A stretch of DNA of 64,000 nucleotides. It comes from Epidermidibacterium keratini. Lineage in GTDB: Bacteria > Actinomycetota > Actinomycetes > Mycobacteriales > Antricoccaceae. The number at the start of each line of letters is the position of its first letter. Within the stretch, counting starts at the first letter, position 1. This document shows, piece after piece, positions 58,357 through 64,000 of this stretch. Under the pieces are notes generated by a model. The model saw only the letters and a program-made list of their open reading frames with translations, was not told the DNA's origin and ran no database searches. The stretch covers positions 1,798,001-1,862,000 of the forward strand of contig NZ_CP047156.1 of assembly GCF_009834025.1 (NCBI RefSeq). The letters run 5' to 3'. The position numbers and the translations under genes are program-made.

Positions 58357-59271
58357 GAGGCGGCGCTTGAGGTCGTCGAGCTCCTGGCGCAGGGTCGCGA
58401 TGCCGTCGAGGATCGCCGCGTCGCGGGCCTTCTCGTCAGCGACTTCGGCCTTGTGCTCGGCCTTCTCCTGCGACGTACGCTTTGCCCGCGCCGCCTCACG
58501 GGCGTCCTCCAAGGTCGCGAGGATGACGCCGACGACCATGTTCATCACGATGAAGACCGCCAGCAGCAAGAACGAGATGAAGAACGGCGTCGACCAGCCG
58601 GAGACGTCTTCGACCTCGGCGAAGATGTCCGGCCACGCCTCCAACGTGAGCACCGTGAAGAGGGTCAGCATCGCGGCGCCGATCGTCCCCCAGCGCTCGG
58701 GCGCCTCCTGACCAAACAGGGTATGCCCGAGCATGCCGTAGATAAACAGCAAGAACACGGTGATCACCGCGAGACCGGACACCGGCTGCAGCGAGCGCTT
58801 GATCCCGTCCAGCAGCACCTTCACGTCGGGCAGTACGGCGAGCAGCCGGGTCACGCGGGCGAGGCGGGCTAGGCGCAGCACCGTGGAGTCCGGCGGCAGC
58901 CCCGGGATGAGCGCAACCGCCACGATCAGGAAGTCAAAGACGTTCCAGCCGCGCCGGAAGAACGCGCCAGGTCGAAAACCGACTGCGGCAAAGCGGATCA
59001 GCAGCTCGACGATGAAGAAGGCCAGGAAGGCGCGGTCGATCCAGATCCACGCCTGCTGCAGGTCGGCCTTGATCGTCGGGTAGGTCTCGAGCGCGAGCAC
59101 GAGCGCGTTGAGCAGGATCACCACAATGACGGTGGTCTGGAACCCTGGCCGCTCAGCCAGCCGGGCCGCAGCGGCGACAACGCGCGACTTCTGCTCGCCG
59201 GCGGGCGGAGTTCTTGTAGGGTCGACTTCGAGTTTGAGGGCGCCGTCGGTGGCGGGGGCTGCTTCGCTCAC
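58354..59271 (-). CDS. NaChBac-like voltage-gated sodium-type channel
   Basis: The 305-residue protein has the six-segment plan of bacterial single-domain voltage-gated channels: S1 about 46-63, S2 80-95, S3 110-126, S4 131-147 with regular arginines (LRLARLARVTRLLAVLP), S5 165-185, and S6 about 228-253. The selectivity filter reads LTLEAW (TLEAW at 209-213), close to the TLESW of NaChBac, which gives sodium selectivity in tetramers. After S6 a basic and acidic helix (ILATLEDAREAARAKR to the end) is a probable coiled coil holding the tetramer. Cytoplasmic membrane. It is a stand-alone gene. Confidence 0.88.
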   Translation of the reverse strand: MSEAAPATDGALKLEVDPTRTPPAGEQKSRVVAAAARLAERPGFQTTVIVVILLNALVLALETYPTIKADLQQAWIWIDRAFLAFFIVELLIRFAAVGFRPGAFFRRGWNVFDFLIVAVALIPGLPPDSTVLRLARLARVTRLLAVLPDVKVLLDGIKRSLQPVSGLAVITVFLLFIYGMLGHTLFGQEAPERWGTIGAAMLTLFTVLTLEAWPDIFAEVEDVSGWSTPFFISFLLLAVFIVMNMVVGVILATLEDAREAARAKRTSQEKAEHKAEVADEKARDAAILDGIATLRQELDDLKRRL

Positions 59272-59373
59272 GCGGGCTCAGACTCCGTCCACACGCATTC
59301 GGTTTCCTGGGATTGTGCGCATCCGCCGACGTCAGTCGACCGACGCGCAGAATGGCCGGAGAGAGGTTGGCAG

Positions 59374-60750
59374 ATGGCTCCGCGCACTCAGATCGACACA
59401 CTGGTGATCCTCGGCGCGGCCGGTGACCTGACCTCGCGGCTGCTGCTGCCTGGGCTCGCCACCTTGCTGGCCAGCAGCCGCGGCCGCACCGTCAGGCTCA
59501 TCGGCTCGGCACGCGAACCGCTCACCGAGAAGCAGTGGAAACAGGTTGTGCGCAAGTCGTTCGCCAAGACCGGCGTACGCGGCGAGCACGTCGAGCAGAC
59601 CCTGGCGAACACGACCTACATCCAAGCCGACGTCACGACCACCGAGGGGCTGCAGACGCTGCTCGATGCCTCGAAGGGTACGCCGGCTTTCTTCTTCGCC
59701 CTGCCACCCGCGGTCACCTCGCTGGCCTGCGCGCAGCTGGCGAACATGCAGGTGCCGAAGTCGCTGACCCTCGTGCTGGAGAAGCCGTTCGGCACCGACT
59801 CGCGCTCCGCGGCCGAGCTCAACCGCATCCTGGTCAAGATCGTCCCCGAGGAGCAGATCCACCGCGTCGACCACTTCCTCGGACGCGCCGACGTACTCAA
59901 CATCTTCGGTGTCCGCTTCAGCAACCTCGTCATCGAGCAGCTGCTGTCGAACCAGAACGTCGAGAAGATCGACATCATCTACGACGAGGACCTCGCCCTA
60001 GAGGGCCGCGCCGGCTACTACGACCACGCCGGCGCGCTGCGCGACATGATCCAGAGCCACCTGCTGCAGATCATGGCGCTGCTGATGATGGAGCCGCCGG
60101 CCAGCCTCAAGGAGTTCGACGTCCGCAACGGCAAGGCGATGGTGCTGGATGCGACGCGGATCTGGAAGAACGACCCGGTCGGCTCGTCCAAGCGGGCCCG
60201 CTACACCGCCGGCAAGATCGGGCGTCGCACGATCCCGGCGTACACCCGCGAGCCCGGCGTCGACCCGTCGCGCGAGACCGAGACGCTTGCCCAGATGACG
60301 GTCGAGGTCGCCAACTGGCGCTGGGCCGGCGTACCGGTCACGCTGCGCTCGGGCAAGGCGATGGGCAAGCCGCGCAAGGAAGCGGTCATCACCTTCAAGC
60401 CGGTGCCGCACCTGCCCGCGGAGTTCACGACGCCAGCGACCCCCGACGTGCTGCGCATCGGCTTCAAGCCGGCGGGCATGTCCCTGGACATTGACGTCAA
60501 CGGCCCCGGCGACAAGTTCACGCTGGAGAAGGCCTCACTGGTTGCCGACTTCGGCTCCGGGCAGCTCGAGGCGTACGGCGAGGTGCTGGCCGGCGTACTC
60601 GAGGGCGATGCGATGCTCGCCGTGCGCGGCGACACCGCGGTGCGCTGCTGGCTGATCGTCGAGCCGGTGCTGCGCGCGTGGGCGGCCGGCAAGGTGTCGC
60701 TGCAGACCTACCCGGCCGGCAGTGAAGGCCCGCGCTCGTGGCTGAGTTAA
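59374..60750 (+). CDS. zwf: Glucose-6-phosphate 1-dehydrogenase family protein
   Basis: The 458-residue protein begins TQIDTLVILGAAGDLTSRLLLPGL; the GAAGDLTSR loop binds NADP+. It has LEKPFGTDSRSAAELN and the substrate region QIHRVDHFLGRADVLNIF, followed by FDVRNGKAM and RSGKAMGKPRKEAVITFKP. In typical enzymes the active-site sequence is RIDHYLGKE; here it is RVDHFLGRA, keeping the key Asp and His but changing Tyr, Lys and Glu. The role would be the first step of the oxidative pentose phosphate pathway, but altered specificity is possible. GGAGAGAGG precedes the ATG. It is divergent from the channel gene. Confidence 0.82.
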   Translation: MAPRTQIDTLVILGAAGDLTSRLLLPGLATLLASSRGRTVRLIGSAREPLTEKQWKQVVRKSFAKTGVRGEHVEQTLANTTYIQADVTTTEGLQTLLDASKGTPAFFFALPPAVTSLACAQLANMQVPKSLTLVLEKPFGTDSRSAAELNRILVKIVPEEQIHRVDHFLGRADVLNIFGVRFSNLVIEQLLSNQNVEKIDIIYDEDLALEGRAGYYDHAGALRDMIQSHLLQIMALLMMEPPASLKEFDVRNGKAMVLDATRIWKNDPVGSSKRARYTAGKIGRRTIPAYTREPGVDPSRETETLAQMTVEVANWRWAGVPVTLRSGKAMGKPRKEAVITFKPVPHLPAEFTTPATPDVLRIGFKPAGMSLDIDVNGPGDKFTLEKASLVADFGSGQLEAYGEVLAGVLEGDAMLAVRGDTAVRCWLIVEPVLRAWAAGKVSLQTYPAGSEGPRSWLS

Positions 60751-60754
60751 CCGC

Positions 60755-62074
60755 GTGAGCGCGCCGAGCATCCTGTGGTTTCGGCGCGACCTGCGCCTGG
60801 ATGACCACCCGGCGCTAGCGGCCGCGGCCGCCGACGGACCAGTCGTCCCGGTCTTCGTGCTCGACCCTGCACTGGCGGATGCCGGAGCCCGGGTCGACGC
60901 GCTGCACGCGTGCCTGCGCTCGCTGTCGGACGCGATGGACGGCGCGCTCGTGGTGCGCAGCGGCGACCCGGCGGTCGAGATACCCCGTTTGGTGTCGGAA
61001 ACCGGCGCCACCGCCGTGCACGTCACCGGCGACTTTGCGCCGTACGGCCGCCGCCGCGACAAGCGGGTCGCTGCGGCGCTGGATGTACCGCTGGTGTCGA
61101 CAGGTACGCCGTACGCCGTACCTCCCGGTGCGGTGTTGAACGGAAAAGATCAGCCATATCAGGTGTTTTCGGCGTACTGCCGGGCCTGGCGCGAACGTGG
61201 CTGGCCCTCGCCGGTCGATGCGGTAGACGTGTCGTGGGTGCGCGATGTCGCAGGCGTGGACGTGCCGGAGACCCCGCTGTCGCTCAGCCCGGAGGCGGCG
61301 CTGGAGCGGTGGCATGAGTTCCTCGACGACTCGCTGTCGGCGTACTCCTCCGACCGCGACCGGCCCGACGTCGACGGGACGTCGCGGATGTCGATTGCCT
61401 TGAAGTTCGGTCTCGTGCACCCACGCACGCTGCTGGCCGACCTCGGGCGCCGCGCCCGCTCCGACCACGCCCGCAAGCTCGGTGACGAGCTGTGCTGGCG
61501 GGAGTTCTACGCCGACGTACTCTTCCACCACCCGCGCTCGGCCTGGCACGACCTGCGTGACGCTCTGGCGGGCATGGAGTACGCCGACCCGGCCTCGCCC
61601 GAGGTGGCGCCGCTGGTAGAAGCGTGGCGCGAGGGCCGCACCGGCTTCCCGATCGTCGATGCCGGGATGCGCCAGCTGCGTGAAGAGGGCTGGATGCACA
61701 ACCGGGTCCGGATGATCACCGCGTCGTTCCTCGTCAAGGACCTGCACGTGTGGTGGCCACTTGGCGCGCGACACTTCTTAGATCTGTTGTATGACGGCGA
61801 TATCGCCTCCAACAACCACGGCTGGCAGTGGGTCGCCGGGACCGGCACCGACGCGGCGCCGTACTTCCGGGTCTTCAACCCGACGACGCAGGGACGCAAG
61901 TTTGACCCCCAGGGTGACTACGTGCGCCGCTACGTGCCCGAGCTGCGGCACATCTCCGGCGCTGCAGTGCACGAGCCGGGTGATCAGCGCGGTGACTATC
62001 CGGAGCCGATCGTCGACCACGCCGTCGAGCGGCGGGTGGCACTCGAGCGCTACCAGGCCGCCCGGTCGACATAA
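60755..62074 (+). CDS. phr: Deoxyribodipyrimidine photolyase
   Basis: The 439-residue protein starts with GTG 60755, four bases after the previous stop. The N-terminal antenna domain begins ILWFRRDLRLDDHPALAAA. The C-terminal FAD domain has SRMSIALKFGLVHPRTLL, LCWREFYADVLFHHP, GFPIVDAGMRQLREEGWMHN and NHGWQWVAGTGTDAAPYFR, the class I signatures including the electron-transfer tryptophans. It repairs cyclobutane pyrimidine dimers with blue light; a cryptochrome or (6-4) enzyme is less likely given the close match. It is co-transcribed with the G6PDH gene and followed by a 65-bp repeat. Confidence 0.93.
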   Translation: MSAPSILWFRRDLRLDDHPALAAAAADGPVVPVFVLDPALADAGARVDALHACLRSLSDAMDGALVVRSGDPAVEIPRLVSETGATAVHVTGDFAPYGRRRDKRVAAALDVPLVSTGTPYAVPPGAVLNGKDQPYQVFSAYCRAWRERGWPSPVDAVDVSWVRDVAGVDVPETPLSLSPEAALERWHEFLDDSLSAYSSDRDRPDVDGTSRMSIALKFGLVHPRTLLADLGRRARSDHARKLGDELCWREFYADVLFHHPRSAWHDLRDALAGMEYADPASPEVAPLVEAWREGRTGFPIVDAGMRQLREEGWMHNRVRMITASFLVKDLHVWWPLGARHFLDLLYDGDIASNNHGWQWVAGTGTDAAPYFRVFNPTTQGRKFDPQGDYVRRYVPELRHISGAAVHEPGDQRGDYPEPIVDHAVERRVALERYQAARST

Positions 62075-62110
62075 CCGTCCCGCTCGGGCGCCGCGGACGG
62101 GTTCCGCGGT

Positions 62111-62175
62111 GCTGACCCATCCGTGGTGCCTCGACCCCGGTTATAACCGGGGTCGAGGCGTCATAAGTGGGTCAC
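62111..62175. repeat. 65-bp hairpin repeat, copy 1
   Basis: The core (62129-62158) is a perfect 30-bp palindrome with arm CCTCGACCCCGGTTA. The outer ends GCTGACCCAT and TGGGTCAC form a further inverted pair. The copy at 63246-63310 has the same length and 7 differences. Confidence 0.85.
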
Positions 62176-62225
62176 AGCCCGTCAGGCCGCCGGGGTCCGC
62201 GGTCGGGCTGGCGGGCGATACGTCC

Positions 62226-63164
62226 TCAGCCGGCCAACGGGTCACGGTGGTCGGCGCTCGCCCGGCGCAGTCGCGCGATCAACGCACGCGGGGTGTGGAA
62301 GTCCGACCAGACCACCCGTTCCACGCCAAACCGCAGCCGGCGCAGTCGGTCCTCGCGCTGCTTCTCCTCCCACAGCGGCTCGCCTCGCCTGTCTGGCCGG
62401 TCTCGTCCATACTTGACCTTGCCGTCGAACTCGACCAACAGCCGCGTCCCCCGCACCCGAAAGTCGGCCCGCGCGAAGAGCTGCGCTCCGTCGTACACCT
62501 CGAACTGCGGCTCCATCGCGATCCCGGCGCGCGCCGCAATCACTCGCAACACAGACTCCCCCGGCGATTCAGTCAGCGGCTCCAACATGCCGAGCGCCTC
62601 TCGGGCGACCGCACGCCCGGGGAACGACGCAAACGTCGCACAGATCGCCGCGAGCTCGTCTCTCGAGCTCGACTTGCGGTGCAACATCGCGTCACCGGCG
62701 ACCACCGCGGCAAGCAAACCCTGGCGCGAGGCGACCTGCAAAAACGCCGCCGGCTCGGTCACCGCGTTGATCAGCCCCACGCGTTCCTGCGGGAAGGTGA
62801 GCGTCGAGCGGATGATCTGCAGCGGCCCGCTCACCCGCGATGAGCCCCCATTGCGCCACAACAGATGAGCGCGGGCGAGGTCGGCCTCGTACGTCGGAAG
62901 TCCGTGCGCAACCAGGGCCGAATAGCTCGCGGCGACGATCCGGTCGCCATACCGGTGCATCGCCGCCGACAGCAGCTCCAGGTGTCGCGCGCTAAGACTG
63001 ACCGGTTCGGGTGCAATCGAGTAGAGGTCGTGGGCCAGTTTTCGGATGCGCCCGTCACGGACCAGCTTGGTGAGCACCGGCCGGCTCACCCCGGCGTGGC
63101 ACGCCTGCTGCCAGGTAAACGCTCCGTCCGAAGACGCGAGCGCGGCGAGGATCTCCGCTTCCAT
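62226..63164 (-). CDS. AbiEi-like winged-helix protein with C-terminal PD-(D/E)xK nuclease-like domain
   Basis: The 312-residue protein has an N-terminal winged-helix part as in AbiEi antitoxins (WQQACHAGVSRPVLTKLVRDGRIRKLAHDLYSI, quoted in part; ASYSALVAHGLPTYEADL) and a C-terminal nuclease-like core with Glu203, Asp234 in ARADFRVRG and the E-x-D-G-K element LVEFDGKVKYG (Glu245, Lys249), as in DUF559/Vsr-like enzymes. Such fusions are common in actinobacteria, often as many paralogues without a toxin partner. Here too no AbiEii-type toxin gene lies adjacent. Defence, DNA repair or mobility functions are all possible. The gene lies between two 65-bp repeats. Confidence 0.8.
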   Translation of the reverse strand: MEAEILAALASSDGAFTWQQACHAGVSRPVLTKLVRDGRIRKLAHDLYSIAPEPVSLSARHLELLSAAMHRYGDRIVAASYSALVAHGLPTYEADLARAHLLWRNGGSSRVSGPLQIIRSTLTFPQERVGLINAVTEPAAFLQVASRQGLLAAVVAGDAMLHRKSSSRDELAAICATFASFPGRAVAREALGMLEPLTESPGESVLRVIAARAGIAMEPQFEVYDGAQLFARADFRVRGTRLLVEFDGKVKYGRDRPDRRGEPLWEEKQREDRLRRLRFGVERVVWSDFHTPRALIARLRRASADHRDPLAG

Positions 63165-63218
63165 GCAGTTGAGGATGTCCGAAGGGAGCGGTACGGCGCG
63201 CAGTTCGGGCCGGGCGTC

Positions 63219-63227
63219 TGTGGATAA
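63219..63227. promoter_or_regulatory. Perfect DnaA-box sequence upstream of the AbiEi-like gene
   Basis: TGTGGATAA is the exact reverse complement of TTATCCACA. It is 55 bases upstream of the AbiEi-like start and 19 bases from repeat copy 2. A single box may be chance or may regulate this gene. Confidence 0.35.
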
Positions 63228-63245
63228 CCAGTCACCGCGCTGGGC

Positions 63246-63310
63246 GCTGACCCATCCGTGGCGTCTCGACCCCGGTCATAACTGGGGTCGAGGCGTCACA
63301 CATGGGTCAC
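63246..63310. repeat. 65-bp hairpin repeat, copy 2
   Basis: Same 65-base element as at 62111, in direct orientation. The core arms CTCGACCCC/GGGGTCGAG are intact and the base changes inside the stem are mostly tolerated as G-U pairs. The outer inverted pair TGACCCAT/ATGGGTCA is perfect here. Confidence 0.85.
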
Positions 63311-63349
63311 CGCACGATGGACGGTACGGCGAGCTCGGGTAGAGATGAC

Positions 63350-63391
63350 GACGCCGCCGCGCCCGTCTGCGGGATCGGACACGGCGGCGTC
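63350..63391. terminator. Hairpin after the SDR gene
   Basis: GACGCCGCCG (63350-63359) pairs with CGGCGGCGTC (63382-63391) around a 22-base loop. It is 22 bases downstream of the minus-strand SDR stop and would end that transcript. Confidence 0.55.
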
Positions 63392-63413
63392 TGCTTAGGG
63401 GGCTGTACTCAGC

Positions 63414-64000
63414 TCACATACCCATGCCGCCGTCGACCGGGATGCCGGCGCCGGTGATGAAGCGCGCGGCGTCCGAGGCGAGGAAGACGACGGCGTCGGC
63501 CATGTCCTCGACCTCGCCGAGCCGGCCGGCGGGGGTCTGCTCGATGACCGCGCCCACGGCCTGGTCGGGGGATTCGAAAAGCCCGATCGTCGCCACGTCC
63601 TGCGCGAGCGCGGCTCCCATCGCGGTCGGCACGAGACCGGGATAGATGACGTTGACGCGTACGCCGTACCCCAGCTTGCCGGCCTCCATCGCGCTCACCC
63701 GGGTGAGCCGGTCGACGGCGGCCTTCGTGGCCGAGTAGATCGCGATGCCCGGGAAGGCGATGGTCGCGGCCACCGACGAGACGTTGATGATCGAGCCACC
63801 CTGCCCGGCCGGCCCGTCCGGGCGCATCGCACGCAGGCCGTGCTTGATGCCCAGTGCCGTACCCATGATGTTGACCTCGAGCTGGCGGCGGATCTCGTCA
63901 TCGGTGACTTCAGTGATGAGGTTGGTGATCTCGATACCGGCGTTGTTGACCAGGACGTCGAGGCCGCCGAGCTGATCGACCGTCTCGCCGATGGCCTTCT
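63414..64000 (-). CDS. SDR-family oxidoreductase, 5' end outside the window
   Basis: The frame is open to the window edge, giving 195 residues of a classical SDR. Visible elements are LDVLVNNAGIEITNL, the catalytic serine in SIINVSSVAATIAFPG, the YSATK pair, GVRVNVIYPGLVPTAM and the C-terminal FITGAGIPVDGGMGM, which is the cofactor-site ending of the family. The start at 63866 is internal and not used because NNAG and helix D precede it. Such enzymes interconvert alcohols and ketones; the PVDGGM end is common in steroid- or acyl-dehydrogenase-like SDRs, but the substrate is unknown. Confidence 0.88.
   Translation of the reverse strand, partial: KAIGETVDQLGGLDVLVNNAGIEITNLITEVTDDEIRRQLEVNIMGTALGIKHGLRAMRPDGPAGQGGSIINVSSVAATIAFPGIAIYSATKAAVDRLTRVSAMEAGKLGYGVRVNVIYPGLVPTAMGAALAQDVATIGLFESPDQAVGAVIEQTPAGRLGEVEDMADAVVFLASDAARFITGAGIPVDGGMGM

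Noticed and set aside
62111-63310. CRISPR array or transposon
   Set aside because: Only two repeats 1.1 kb apart with a gene between them and no transposase or cas gene.

Overview
The window is chromosomal DNA of a high-GC Gram-positive bacterium of the Actinomycetota. Support comes from the strong G/C bias at third codon positions, frequent GTG starts, a tRNA-Leu gene without an encoded CCA end, an F420-type PPOX oxidoreductase, a full-length PntA with a fused membrane domain, and families such as FUSC, DUF2252 and an AbiEi-like nuclease that are common in this phylum. I cannot name the genus. No rRNA, CRISPR array, insertion sequence or prophage was seen. About 58 protein genes, most of them ordinary metabolic genes, and one tRNA can be supported.

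Layout. 1-10.0 kb: a truncated conserved gene, a FUSC membrane protein, a DJ-1/PfpI protein, the pntAB transhydrogenase operon, an aspartate-type racemase divergent from a LysR regulator with a clear palindromic operator between them, then a Tm-1-like / PEP-hydrolase-like / cupin operon. 10.0-23.4 kb: a glycoconjugate cluster. It encodes UDP-glucose dehydrogenase and a UDP-glucuronate decarboxylase (UDP-xylose supply), GmhA, a GmhB-type phosphatase fused to a GT2 glycosyltransferase, and bifunctional HldE (ADP-heptose supply), two GT9 heptosyltransferase-like enzymes, GT2 and GT4 transferases, a carbamoyltransferase and an SDR. Seven of the eight genes from the carbamoyltransferase onward are joined by 4-nt or longer overlaps. 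ADP-heptose chemistry is classically tied to Gram-negative lipopolysaccharide, so this is the most interesting system here.

23.4-35.9 kb: a large HPII-type catalase with a lysine-rich tail, small oxidoreductases and hydrolases, an orphan branched-chain-amino-acid-type binding protein, a hemerythrin protein, a PHP-domain protein, an internally deleted RidA gene next to a DinB-type gene, a LacI regulator, and tRNA-Leu(CAG). 36.2-41.8 kb: a six-gene operon with a recognisable promoter and LacI-type operator, encoding a ribose-type ABC importer, a phosphotriesterase homologue, a glutamine-amidotransferase-like protein and a nucleoside hydrolase; it probably imports and degrades a nucleoside or modified sugar. 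41.8-50.6 kb: a GH15 trehalase/glucoamylase-like enzyme, an unusual 475-nt non-coding stretch, a PPOX oxidoreductase, a copper P-type ATPase behind a CsoR-like palindrome, a YccF protein, a ThDP enzyme and a DUF2252 protein. 50.8-64 kb: a heterodimeric ABC exporter, a PaoABC-type molybdenum aldehyde oxidase, a NaChBac-like channel, glucose-6-phosphate dehydrogenase, photolyase, an AbiEi-like nuclease gene bracketed by two 65-bp repeats, and a truncated SDR.

Two repeat families occupy intergenic space: a roughly 50-bp element beginning GGTCTCGACAACC (at least six sites) and the 65-bp hairpin element around the nuclease gene. Several perfect long hairpins sit between genes.
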